A stretch of DNA of 64,000 nt from Gemmatimonadota bacterium (GTDB lineage: Bacteria > Gemmatimonadota > Gemmatimonadetes > Longimicrobiales > Gaopeijiaceae). Made by a program: the position numbers and the translations under genes. The notes under the pieces are model-generated. The model searched no databases and had not been told where the DNA came from. It saw nothing but the letters and a program-made list of their open reading frames with translations. Position 1 is the first letter of the stretch. The number at the start of each line of letters is the position of its first letter. The DNA lies in the NCBI GenBank assembly GCA_029863525.1, contig JAOTVL010000003.1, positions 1 to 64,000 on the forward strand. Direction: 5' to 3'. This document shows, one piece after another, positions 34,471 to 42,760 of the stretch.

Positions 34471-35568
34471 ATGGCGACCAGACGAGACTTCATCAAGACG
34501 ACCGCAGGTGTTGGCGCAGGGGCTGCGCTGGGCGCGTTCCCGAGGTCGCTCGAGGGTGCACCGAACGTGATCGTGCGGCGGGTCACGCCCACGTGCGTCG
34601 CGTCCGGGAACGGCCTGGCGGCGGTCAGCCGTGCGATCGAGGAGCTCGCCGGCGGCGCCAGCACGATCGAGGCCGTCGTACGAGGAGTGAATCTGGTCGA
34701 GGAAGACCCGAACGACAGCTCGGTAGGCTACGGTGGGCTGCCGAACGCCGACGGCGTCGTTCAGCTGGATTCGTCCCTGATGCATGGACCGACGCGGGGC
34801 GCCGGCGCCGTGGCGGCGATCGAGGGCATCAAGCGACCGTCGCTGGTGGCGCTCGACGTGATGCGCTACACCGATCACCACTTGCTGGTGGGTGAAGGGG
34901 CTCAACGGTTCGCCAAGTCCATGGGCCACCCGATCGAGGACCTCCTCACGGAATCCGCGCGCCAGCGTTGGATCGAGTGGCGCGCCCGTCTCTCCGACTC
35001 GGACGACTACCTCACGCCCGCGGAATCAGCCGAGCGGATCGGTCAGCCCTACCGTCGGCCCGGCGACTTCGGCGACGGACTGCTCGATTCCCACGACGGC
35101 TACCGACCGCAGGGCACGATCAACTGCGACATCGTCGACGTCAACGGCGACCTCTCGTCCGTGACCACGACGTCGGGCCTCGCCTACAAGATCCCGGGCC
35201 GGGTCGGCGACTCACCGATCATCGGCGCGGGCCAGTTCTGCGACAACGACGTCGGCGCCGCCGGTTCGACCGGTCGTGGAGAGGCCGTCATCAAGACGTG
35301 CGGAAGTCACACGGTCGTGGAATACATGCGGCAGGGCATGCACCCGAAGGACGCGTGCCTCGAAGCGCTGCGGCGGATCGTCCACGTCACCGTCGAGGAG
35401 CGACTGCTCGGAGAGGACGGGCGCCCCTCCTTCAACGTGAACTACTACGCGGTGAACAAGAACGGTGAGTACGGCGGGGCGGCCATCTATTCCGGTGCTC
35501 GCTTCGCGGTGAGCGTCGACGGGGACTCCCGGCTCGAGGACTCAGCCTATGTCTTTCAGCGCGCCTGA
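34471..35568 (+). CDS. Isoaspartyl peptidase/glycosylasparaginase-type Ntn hydrolase, Tat-exported
   Basis: This 365-residue member of asparaginase family 2 begins with a Tat signal, TRRDFIKTTAGVGAGAALG. The core includes SSVGYGGLPNADGVVQLDSSLMHG. The self-processing site is HDGYRPQ-GTINCDI, with Thr216 as the expected new N-terminal nucleophile. Downstream are TTSGLAYKIPGRVGDSPIIGAG and the substrate-loop DNDVGAAGSTGRGE, closest to glycosylasparaginases. GGAGG lies seven bases before ATG 34471. It releases aspartate from glycopeptide-type or isoaspartyl substrates. Confidence 0.9.
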   Translation: MATRRDFIKTTAGVGAGAALGAFPRSLEGAPNVIVRRVTPTCVASGNGLAAVSRAIEELAGGASTIEAVVRGVNLVEEDPNDSSVGYGGLPNADGVVQLDSSLMHGPTRGAGAVAAIEGIKRPSLVALDVMRYTDHHLLVGEGAQRFAKSMGHPIEDLLTESARQRWIEWRARLSDSDDYLTPAESAERIGQPYRRPGDFGDGLLDSHDGYRPQGTINCDIVDVNGDLSSVTTTSGLAYKIPGRVGDSPIIGAGQFCDNDVGAAGSTGRGEAVIKTCGSHTVVEYMRQGMHPKDACLEALRRIVHVTVEERLLGEDGRPSFNVNYYAVNKNGEYGGAAIYSGARFAVSVDGDSRLEDSAYVFQRA

Positions 35569-35667
35569 GTCCGGGAAGGAAGCCGGGCGGACGTTACGCT
35601 CCCGCCACGGCTAAGGCTGCGGCTCGATCGGGACACGAGCTCGGGCCGGCCAGATCGGACGCCGCCG

Positions 35668-36048
35668 TCAGGTCGAGAAGCCGAGGCTTTCGGCGAGCGT
35701 CCGCTGGCGCTCGTCCAGGGTCAGGAAGAGCAACTCGGACGGGGCAGGACTCACGTAGAGGGCGACCGCGAGGTGCCAAAGATCGGCACCCCGCGCGAAC
35801 CCGACGTCGAGGACGCGCCCGATCTCAGGGCCGAGCGGACGGTCCGGGAGGACCCACCGCATCCAGGCCAGGGACCGAGCCTGGAACGCCACCTTCTCCC
35901 GAGCCAGCGTCGACCGGTACTCCGCCTCCAAGAGGTTCGATGAGAGGGGCACGGTCGCCTCGAGCAGACGGGCTCGGATCGAATGCACCTCGGGCTCGTC
36001 GAACGCCACCGCCACGAGGCACGAGGTGTCGACGTAGACGACGCTCAC
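35668..36048 (-). CDS. VapC-like PIN-domain toxin
   Basis: This 126-residue PIN-domain ribonuclease is the toxin of a type II toxin-antitoxin pair. The acidic active site is visible as Asp7 (VVYVDTSCLV), Glu41/Glu43 (LLEAEYRST), Asp89 (ARGADLWHLA) and Asp112 (FLTLDERQ). The ATG overlaps the antitoxin stop by 4 bp. Targets of such toxins are usually tRNA or rRNA; the target here is unknown. Confidence 0.87.
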   Translation of the reverse strand: MSVVYVDTSCLVAVAFDEPEVHSIRARLLEATVPLSSNLLEAEYRSTLAREKVAFQARSLAWMRWVLPDRPLGPEIGRVLDVGFARGADLWHLAVALYVSPAPSELLFLTLDERQRTLAESLGFST

Positions 36049-36317
36049 TCGTCGCGATCGGCGAGGAACCGCTCGAGGGCCCCTGCTCGACTGACCACCG
36101 GCTGAAGAGAGACCGGGTCGTCGCCACCGACGAGGACCCCTAGGCCCTCCAGCATGCGCAATCTGCGACCGAGCTCGTCCTCGGCCCCGCCGATCGGTCG
36201 AATCTCCGCCACCGTCTCCCCGTGATACGAGACGAGCACCGTCTTGCCCTCGCGGACCTTTCGAATGACCTCGCTGAACCGCGCCTTTGCGTCGTACACC
36301 GAATAGATTTCGCTCAT
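36045..36317 (-). CDS. Phd/YefM-family antitoxin
   Basis: This 90-residue antitoxin has a Phd/YefM N-terminus (YSVYDAKARFSEVIRKVREGKTVLVSYHGETVAEIRPI), which binds DNA and represses its own operon, and a C-terminal tail that wraps the toxin. It precedes and overlaps the PIN toxin gene. A direct repeat in its promoter is the likely operator. The start ATG 36317 is almost at the predicted transcription start. Confidence 0.87.
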   Translation of the reverse strand: MSEIYSVYDAKARFSEVIRKVREGKTVLVSYHGETVAEIRPIGGAEDELGRRLRMLEGLGVLVGGDDPVSLQPVVSRAGALERFLADRDE

Positions 36318-36322
36318 TCGGC

Positions 36323-36352
36323 AGTATGCCTCACACTAGTCAGACTAGTCAA
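36323..36352 (-). promoter_or_regulatory. phd/vapC promoter with overlapping operator repeat
   Basis: On the minus strand, TTGACT (36352-36347) and CATACT (36328-36323) are separated by 18 bp. The direct repeat ACTAGTCA occurs at 36335-36342 and 36344-36351 on the plus strand, covering the spacer and -35 box. This fits autorepression by the antitoxin. The -10 box ends 5 bp before the ATG, so the transcript would be nearly leaderless. Confidence 0.6.
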
Positions 36353-36377
36353 GATATGAGAAGATCGCCTTCCGCAC

Positions 36378-37412
36378 CTATGCCCTCAGGGCCGACAGTG
36401 TCTGCCAGCTCTGCGCGCGACGGCCCTCCTCGACGTCGTGAACGAGCTCCACGAGGCGTCGGATCAGAGGCGTGTCGACGCCGACGTCCGCACCGAGACG
36501 AGCGATCGGCGTGATTTGCGCGTCGACTTCGGTCTTTCGCTTCCGCACGGCGAGGTCGCGCCAGACGCCGCTATGGCTCTTGGCCGAGGCGCGATTGAAA
36601 TCCACGAGCCGGTCGAGGCTGGCGCTGGCGACCCTGTCGCCTGCGCCCGAGCCGAACGCCGCGGGGTCGAAACCGTCGAACGCTTCGGGCTGCACGCCCC
36701 GCGCCTCTGCGACGGCCACGACCTCCCTCGCCAGCGAGATCATCGCGGGCCGATGCGCGGGTGACGCCAGCACGTCGGCAATCGATGCGTCGGCGAGCGC
36801 GGTCGCGAAGAGCACCGCCCCGTAGGCGAGCTTGCCCCAGAGGTAGCCCCAGATGTTGTCCGTGAGCAGGGCGTCCGGCTCGAACTCGCGAAACAGCTCA
36901 TGCAGTGCCCGGACCCGCACGGTCCGCGATCCGTCGAGCTCGCCCACGACCACCGCGCCGCGGTTGCCGCGGAGCACCACCCCGGGACTCGTGACGTCCG
37001 CCCCGAAGTTCACGAAACAACCCACGGTGCGCCGGGCTCCGACGACGTCGGCGATGTCGAGCTCGTTCAGGCCGTTCTGTACGGATACGACGAAGCCTTC
37101 CGGGTGCAGAAGCGGGCCGATCGTTTTCATCGCGGCCCGCGTGTGGTGACCCTTCACGCAAAGAAGTACGGTACGCAGGCCGGGGTCGACCCACCGAGGG
37201 TCCGCGCAGTAGGCCTCCACGCTGAAGGAATCCACGGGCCCCTCGATGCGCAGACCGTTCTCCCGGATCGCGGCGGCGTGCTCCTCGTCCGCGTCGACGA
37301 AGAGGACTTCGTGGCCGGACCGGATGAGCCACGCCCCGATGGAGCCGCCCATCGCGCCGGCACCCCAGATCACGATCGGGTCCAGGGCGCCCGGCGCACG
37401 ACCGCCTTTCAT
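36378..37412 (-). CDS. 2-dehydropantoate 2-reductase-like protein (ApbA/PanE family)
   Basis: This 344-residue NADPH-dependent reductase of the ketopantoate reductase family has the Rossmann motif IWGAGAMGGSIGAWL near residues 15-29, VLLCVKGHHT, VSVQNGLNE and the C-terminal helix KLAYGAVLFATALADA. The C-terminal domain includes SHSGVWRDLAVRKRKTEVDAQ, which matches the family's Lys/Glu region (KRKTEVD). True ketopantoate activity is not certain, since many paralogues act on other 2-keto acids. It lies 56 bp downstream of the ETF-QO gene. Confidence 0.83.
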   Translation of the reverse strand: MKGGRAPGALDPIVIWGAGAMGGSIGAWLIRSGHEVLFVDADEEHAAAIRENGLRIEGPVDSFSVEAYCADPRWVDPGLRTVLLCVKGHHTRAAMKTIGPLLHPEGFVVSVQNGLNELDIADVVGARRTVGCFVNFGADVTSPGVVLRGNRGAVVVGELDGSRTVRVRALHELFREFEPDALLTDNIWGYLWGKLAYGAVLFATALADASIADVLASPAHRPAMISLAREVVAVAEARGVQPEAFDGFDPAAFGSGAGDRVASASLDRLVDFNRASAKSHSGVWRDLAVRKRKTEVDAQITPIARLGADVGVDTPLIRRLVELVHDVEEGRRAQSWQTLSALRA

Positions 37413-37468
37413 TGCGAGGTCACCCTCGTCGCAGATCGTAGGCCGACGACGCTCAAGACGAGACCGAC

Positions 37469-39154
37469 TTACATCTGCCGATAGGCCGGTCCGCTCCCGC
37501 CCTCGCGTGGCGTCCACCTGGGACCGAGGACGTCGGTCGCCTTGCAGTCCACACAGTTCGGCGCGTTCACGACCAGCTTGTCGCCGTCTCGTTCGTACAC
37601 CCCGGCGGGACAGAGGTGGACGTACATCTCGGCCATTTCGGGGGTGACATCCTCGCCCACGATCAGGTGGCTGGGAATGTCGTCCCGGGTCTGGTTCCCC
37701 GACTTGTAGACAGCGTCCACCTTCGAAAATGTCAGTCGGCCGTCGGGCGCGAACGGCTCCGCGCTGCCCCCGAGCTGCTTGGGATCGGCGGCATCTTCCT
37801 CGACAGAGATCTTTCGACCGGGAAAGGCTCCCTTGGTGAGGGTCATGAGGCCCGCCTTCACCCCGCCCGAGACGAAGCCCGACTTGAACGCCAGACGCAT
37901 GTTCCGCCGCGCTTTCAGGTCCTTCATGATGGCGCTTTGGTCGACCGCCCGGGTGTATCCCCCCAGCGCATCCCCCGAGGTCTCGCCCTTCTTGAGCGCC
38001 TCGAAGATCTGACGAGCCGCCATGATTCCCGAATGCATGGCGTAGTGGATGCCCTTCAGCGACGAGACCTCGACGTACCCCGCGGCGTCGCCGATCACGA
38101 TCAGACCGTTTCCGTGACGCCGCCCGGGCACCGAATAGTACCCGCCCTCGGGGATCGTCTTTGCGCCCCACTCGATCATCTCGCCGCCCTCCAGGTACTG
38201 CCGGAAGAGCGGGTGGAGCTTCATCCTCTGGAGCGCCTCGTGCACGTCGAACCGGGCGTCGGCATAGTCCAGGCCGACCACCAGCCCGAGCGCCACGAGA
38301 CTGTCGGACAGCGGGTACATGAAACTGCCGCCGAAGGCATCGCTCGGGACCGGCCAGGCCATCGTGTGGATGATCCGATCGAGAGGCTTCTTCACCTCCC
38401 AGAGCTCCTTCACGCCCAGCGCGAAGATCTGAGGGTTCTCGGACGTGACCCCCTGCCAGTCGAACCACGCCTGGGACAGCGGACCCCTCGAACCCTCGGA
38501 GAGCACGGTCACCTTTGCGGTGAGATCGACGGCCGGCATCGCGTCGGCGCCCTGAGGCTGACCGTCACGCCCCAAGCCGGACGGCGTGGTCCGCACCCCG
38601 ATGACGTCGTCCCCGGCGACGAGCAGCGAATCGACGGGGAAGCCCGGGAAGATGTTCACGCCCAGTCCCTCCGCCTGCTCCCCCAGCCACCGAACCATCT
38701 CGCAAATCGAGGCGATCTGATTACCGTGGTTCTGCATGGTCGGAGGCGTCGGAATCCGGATGGACTTCGTCTCCGTCAGGAAGTACACCGACTCCTTCGT
38801 CACGGGACGGCGAAACGGGAGATCCTCGAGAGGCATCTCCGGAAACAGCTCCTGGAACGCGCTCGGGTCGACGACCGCACCGGAGAGGTTGTGCTCCCCT
38901 AGTTGGCCCGCCTTCTCGAGCACCCCGATCTCGATCTCACCGATGCCGCCGCTGCCTTCGTTGTCTTTCGCGACGAGGCGCGCGAGCTCGATCGCCCCCG
39001 CGAGGCCACCCGGTCCCGCTCCCACGAAGACGACGTCCATGGGGGTCGCCTCGGCGTCGGGTTGGTCCGCGACGATGAAACGATCGCGTGGAAGCGGGGG
39101 TTGTTCCGACAGAGGCTGTAGGGTGCCGCGGAGGACGTCGGTGCCCTCGGCCAT
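37469..39154 (-). CDS. Electron transfer flavoprotein-ubiquinone oxidoreductase
   Basis: This 561-residue membrane-associated flavoprotein passes electrons from ETF to quinone. It has FAD motif VFVGAGPGGLAGAIELA (45-50), the family segment GQLGEHNLSGAVVDPSAF, quinone-site region SLKGIHYAMHSGIMAA and the C-terminal ferredoxin-like end. Cysteines are C515 (CPAGVYE), C534 and C537 (NCVDCKATD), but the fourth ligand expected in CxxCKTC is Thr540. GGAG lies five bases before ATG 39154. No etfAB genes are in the window. Confidence 0.88.
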   Translation of the reverse strand: MAEGTDVLRGTLQPLSEQPPLPRDRFIVADQPDAEATPMDVVFVGAGPGGLAGAIELARLVAKDNEGSGGIGEIEIGVLEKAGQLGEHNLSGAVVDPSAFQELFPEMPLEDLPFRRPVTKESVYFLTETKSIRIPTPPTMQNHGNQIASICEMVRWLGEQAEGLGVNIFPGFPVDSLLVAGDDVIGVRTTPSGLGRDGQPQGADAMPAVDLTAKVTVLSEGSRGPLSQAWFDWQGVTSENPQIFALGVKELWEVKKPLDRIIHTMAWPVPSDAFGGSFMYPLSDSLVALGLVVGLDYADARFDVHEALQRMKLHPLFRQYLEGGEMIEWGAKTIPEGGYYSVPGRRHGNGLIVIGDAAGYVEVSSLKGIHYAMHSGIMAARQIFEALKKGETSGDALGGYTRAVDQSAIMKDLKARRNMRLAFKSGFVSGGVKAGLMTLTKGAFPGRKISVEEDAADPKQLGGSAEPFAPDGRLTFSKVDAVYKSGNQTRDDIPSHLIVGEDVTPEMAEMYVHLCPAGVYERDGDKLVVNAPNCVDCKATDVLGPRWTPREGGSGPAYRQM

Positions 39155-39309
39155 GGTGACTCCGTGACGTTTTTGAAACAGGGGGATCCGCACCGAGCGG
39201 CGCGTGTATCGATTCGCCCCTGAAGATCGCGAAGTCGGGACCGGGTCTCTACCCTTGCCCGCCGTCGGACGTCCGTTGAATTCGCAGTTCAACCATCCCT
39301 GAGATCCGC

Positions 39310-40779
39310 ATGACTGAAGCTCGCCCCGGGACCCTCGGTGAACTCAAGGCCGGCGGGTACGCCGGCCGCTCGGTGAAGGACGAGATGCGCGGGAACCTCG
39401 TCCGCAAGCTCAAGGCGGGCGAAGAGCTCTTCCCGGGCGTGCAGGGCTACGATGACACGGTGGTGCCGCAGATCGTCAACGCGGTTCTGGCGCGCCACGA
39501 TTTCATCCTCCTCGGACTTCGCGGGCAGGCAAAGAGCAGGATTCTCCGCCAGCTCGCGCTTCTGCTCGACGAGCACATCCCGATCCTGGCGGGAAGCGAA
39601 GTCAACGACGACCCGCTGCGGCCGCTCTCGAAGTACGGACGACAGCTCGTCGAGGAGCACGGCGAACACACGCCGATCGAGTGGATCGATCGCGACGCGC
39701 GCTATGTCGAGAAGCTCGCGACGCCGGACGTGACCATCGCGGACATGATCGGGGACGTCGATCCCATCAAGGCCGCACGGGGCGGACACATCCTGGCCGA
39801 CGAGCTCACCATTCACTACGGGCTCTTGCCACGCGCCAACCGGGGCATCTTCGCAATCAACGAGCTCCCCGATCTGGCGGGCAAGATCCAGGTCGGCCTC
39901 TTCAACATCCTCCAAGAGGGGGACGTGCAGGTGAAGGGATACCCCATCCGGCTGTCCCTCGATGTCCTCATGGTCTTCACCGCCAATCCCGAGGACTACA
40001 CGGCACGCGGCAAGATCATCACACCACTCAAGGACCGGATCGGCGCGGAGATCCGCACGCACTACCCGGAGGAGCTGGAAACCGGCGTCGACATCACGAG
40101 ACAGGAGGCGTGGGTCGCTCGAGAGGGGACGTGCGTCGAAGTCCCCGACTTCTTGGAAGAGACCATCGAGCGCATCGCGTTCATTGCCCGCGACGACAAG
40201 CGCATCGATCAGCGAAGCGGGGTGAGCCAGCGTATGCCGATCACCGTGACCGAGACGGTCGTCTCCAATGCCGAGCGCCGGGCGCTCCAGCACGGAGAGA
40301 GCGTCGCAGTGCCCCGCGTAGCCGACATCTATGCCGCCCTCCCCGCCATCACCGGGAAGATGGAGCTCGAGTACGAAGGCGAGCTTCACGGTGCGGACCG
40401 GATCTCCCGCGAGATCATACAGCAGTCGTGCTCGCAGACGTTCGACGTGCACGCCGCCGGCGCGGACGTCGAGGACATCATCGACTACTTCGAGACGGGG
40501 GGTGCCCTTCAAATCGGCGAGGATTCGTCTTCTTCGGCGTGCGTGAAGGGGTTCGAGACGGTGCCGGGTCTATTGCCGCTCGTGGAGAACGTGGGCCTGG
40601 CTCCCGCCGCCGCCAGTGACGGACACCGCGCCGCCGCCTGCGAGTTGGTGCTCGAGGCATTGGTAGCCCAGCGTCGGATCAGCAGGAGCTCGGCGGGTTA
40701 CACCCGGGCGCCGCACCAGCATCCGGGTCAGGGGAAGGGATACCAGGGGTTCGACCCCATGGGTGGACTCAACATCTGA
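39310..40779 (+). CDS. ChlI-like AAA+ ATPase (magnesium-chelatase-subunit-I family)
   Basis: This 489-residue AAA+ ATPase resembles magnesium chelatase subunit I and related MoxR-class proteins. The nucleotide loop reads GLRGQAKS (69-76), with Ala where most have Gly. Other segments are GDVDPIKAARG, the Walker B region RGIFAINELPDL, and VFTANPEDYTARGKIITPLKDRIGAEIRTHYP for sensor 1 and arginine finger. No chlorophyll genes are near. Proteins of this kind act with VWA partners; the VWA gene at 47669 is a candidate (inference). Confidence 0.85.
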   Translation: MTEARPGTLGELKAGGYAGRSVKDEMRGNLVRKLKAGEELFPGVQGYDDTVVPQIVNAVLARHDFILLGLRGQAKSRILRQLALLLDEHIPILAGSEVNDDPLRPLSKYGRQLVEEHGEHTPIEWIDRDARYVEKLATPDVTIADMIGDVDPIKAARGGHILADELTIHYGLLPRANRGIFAINELPDLAGKIQVGLFNILQEGDVQVKGYPIRLSLDVLMVFTANPEDYTARGKIITPLKDRIGAEIRTHYPEELETGVDITRQEAWVAREGTCVEVPDFLEETIERIAFIARDDKRIDQRSGVSQRMPITVTETVVSNAERRALQHGESVAVPRVADIYAALPAITGKMELEYEGELHGADRISREIIQQSCSQTFDVHAAGADVEDIIDYFETGGALQIGEDSSSSACVKGFETVPGLLPLVENVGLAPAAASDGHRAAACELVLEALVAQRRISRSSAGYTRAPHQHPGQGKGYQGFDPMGGLNI

Positions 40780-40783
40780 GGCC

Positions 40784-42022
40784 CTAGGCCGCTGATCGGT
40801 TGGCTCCGGTCAGCGCCTGATCGAGGTCCTGCCAAAGGTCGTCGACGTCCTCGAGTCCGACCGACAGCCGAAGTAGGTCGTCGGGCACACCCGAGGCCGC
40901 ACGATCGGTCGCTTCCACGACCCGGTGCGTGAGCTGCGCCGGCGCCTGCACGAGCGTGTCGACGGACCCCAGTGAGACCGCACGGGTGATGAGCCCGAGC
41001 GACTCGACGACGCGCGTCGCCTGCCCGGGTCCGCCGCGAACGCGAAAAGACAGCACCGAACCGGGCCCTCGCTGCTGAGTCGACAGGAGTCGACGCTCCA
41101 CGGGGTCGTCCGCGAGTCCCGGGAAATGCACCGAGCGCACTTCGGGGTGTGTCGACAGTCGGGCCGCGAGAATACGGGCGCTCTCCTGCTGGGCCCGAAC
41201 GCGCAGCGGAAGCGTCTGCAACCCGCGATGGAGGAGGTAGCCGGCAAGGGGATGAAGGATGCCCCCGGTCATCATCCGAATCTGACGTAGCCGCTTCGCC
41301 AAGCCATCCGAGCAGGCGACGACGCCACCCATGGCGTCGCCATGCCCGCCCAAGAACTTGGTCGCGCTGTGGAGCACGAGGTCTGCGCCCAACGCGAGCG
41401 GGTTTTGGAGGACCGGTGTCGCGAAGGTGGAATCCACCGCGACGGCGACCGGATGGCCGAGCGATCGCGACGCCTCACGAGCCTGCCGCACGACCGACCG
41501 GATGTCGACCATGGTCAGCGTCGGATTGGCGGGGGTCTCCAGTAGGACGAGCCCCGAATCTGCACGAATCGCACTCCCGATGTCCGCGGGGCGTGCCCAC
41601 GAAACCTCCGAACCGAGCACGCCGGCGGAGAGCAGGTGATCGGTGCCGCCGTAGAGCGGACGTACAGCCACGACGTGGCGACGGGGCGCGCCGTCTTCGG
41701 GCGTTGCGGTAGCCATGATCGTGGCGCTGATCGCGGCCATGCCCGTGGAGAACGCGACCGCCGCTTCGGCCCCTTCGAGCAAGGCCAGCGCCTCTTCGAA
41801 GCCCGCTACCGTCGGGTTGTGGAGGCGGGCATAGACCGGATTCGGCGCGGTGAACGCCCCCTCCAGGAGATCGTCCATCGACTCGGCGATCGACGCCGAG
41901 CTTTGGAAGCCGTAGGTCGTCGAGAGGTCGATCGCGGGAACGTGCGGGGTCCCGACCTCTTCGTCGCGCGGTCCGGATCGGGCGTGTCGCCCCGATCTGA
42001 CTGCCATGGTATCGAATCTCAT
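40784..42022 (-). CDS. Cys/Met-metabolism PLP-dependent enzyme (methionine gamma-lyase/cystathionine gamma-synthase type)
   Basis: This 412-residue fold-type I PLP enzyme of the MetB/MetC/MdeA family has the PLP lysine Lys222 in [19 protein letters not shown], phosphate-binding [14 protein letters not shown], and [21 protein letters not shown]. Downstream are [25 protein letters not shown] and the C-terminal [17 protein letters not shown] methionine gamma-lyase role is favoured because a divergent Lrp regulator is adjacent, as in mdeA/mdeR, but gamma-synthase or gamma-lyase activity on cystathionine is possible. Confidence 0.87.
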   Translation of the reverse strand: MRFDTMAVRSGRHARSGPRDEEVGTPHVPAIDLSTTYGFQSSASIAESMDDLLEGAFTAPNPVYARLHNPTVAGFEEALALLEGAEAAVAFSTGMAAISATIMATATPEDGAPRRHVVAVRPLYGGTDHLLSAGVLGSEVSWARPADIGSAIRADSGLVLLETPANPTLTMVDIRSVVRQAREASRSLGHPVAVAVDSTFATPVLQNPLALGADLVLHSATKFLGGHGDAMGGVVACSDGLAKRLRQIRMMTGGILHPLAGYLLHRGLQTLPLRVRAQQESARILAARLSTHPEVRSVHFPGLADDPVERRLLSTQQRGPGSVLSFRVRGGPGQATRVVESLGLITRAVSLGSVDTLVQAPAQLTHRVVEATDRAASGVPDDLLRLSVGLEDVDDLWQDLDQALTGANRSAA

Positions 42023-42080
42023 GACACAAATATGTTGATCCTGCTGTACAGATACCACAGTTCCGCATTATATTCGGTCA
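42023..42080. promoter_or_regulatory. Short divergent promoter region between the PLP enzyme and lrp-like genes
   Basis: This 58-bp gap is markedly AT-richer than its surroundings. For the plus-strand regulator I see TGTACA (42045-42050) and TATATT (42069-42074) with an 18-bp spacer. The -10 box ends 6 bp before ATG 42081, which would give a leaderless transcript. An Lrp-type regulator probably binds here and controls both genes. Confidence 0.5.
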
Positions 42081-42563
42081 ATGACCATTGGATCCGACTT
42101 TGACCGAATCGATCGAGCCATTCTGAGCCATTTGGCGCAGGATGCTCGGATGACCAACAAGGACCTCGCAGCGGAGGTGGGCCTCTCCCAGTCGGCTTGT
42201 CTCGAGCGTGTACGCCGCCTCGAGGAACGGAAGGCACTGCGCGGGGCGCACGCGGACGTCGATCCGGCGGCGTTCGGAATCGGGGTACAGGCCCTGGTCA
42301 GCGTCCAGCTCGAACGTCACACACGCTCCGCGGTGACCCGATTCGAGAAGACCGCGATCGAGCTACCGCAGGTGGTGACGCTCTACCATACGACGGGGAG
42401 GAACGACTACGTGGCCCACGCAGTGGCACAGGACATGGACCACCTGCGCGACTTCACGCTCGACGCCATCACCAGTCTGCCGGAAGTAGCTCGAGTCGAG
42501 ACCTCACTGGTATTCCGGGCCATCAACAAGTCGGTGTGGCCGGACCTGACGAGGGAGCCGTAG
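42081..42563 (+). CDS. Lrp/AsnC-family transcriptional regulator
   Basis: This 160-residue regulator has an N-terminal helix-turn-helix (LDRIDRAILSHLAQ-like start, then NKDLAAEVGLSQSACLERVRRLEE) and a C-terminal RAM ligand-binding domain (ALVSVQLERH to TSLVFRAINKSVWPDL). It is divergent from the Cys/Met PLP enzyme gene and most likely senses an amino acid and controls that gene. Confidence 0.92.
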   Translation: MTIGSDFDRIDRAILSHLAQDARMTNKDLAAEVGLSQSACLERVRRLEERKALRGAHADVDPAAFGIGVQALVSVQLERHTRSAVTRFEKTAIELPQVVTLYHTTGRNDYVAHAVAQDMDHLRDFTLDAITSLPEVARVETSLVFRAINKSVWPDLTREP

Positions 42564-42586
42564 AGAGAATCTGCAGGAAGCGAGCG

Positions 42587-42760
42587 ATGGACGCCAAACT
42601 CGACCTGAGCGCGTATACACTGCACACGGCTCGCCTCGTACTCGGCGCGAAGCGCTTTGCGCGAATCGGATGCGGCCTCTGGGCGATGCGACCGACTACG
42701 CCTTTCGCACCCTCGCGTTCGACGAGGTGCCTGCGACCCGCCGTCGAGCCTTGCGGCTAG
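42587..42760 (+). pseudogene. Possible short gene remnant with a frameshift
   Basis: A frame from ATG 42587 (AGGA eight bases upstream) encodes 57 residues starting MDAKLDLSAYTLHTARLVLG. Its first half has coding-like third-position GC, then the coding-like signal passes to another frame from about 42670 (RPLGDATDYAFRTLAFDEVP). This may be the degraded start of a lost gene. It overlaps the end of the opposite gene by 4 bp. No family is recognised. Confidence 0.25.
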
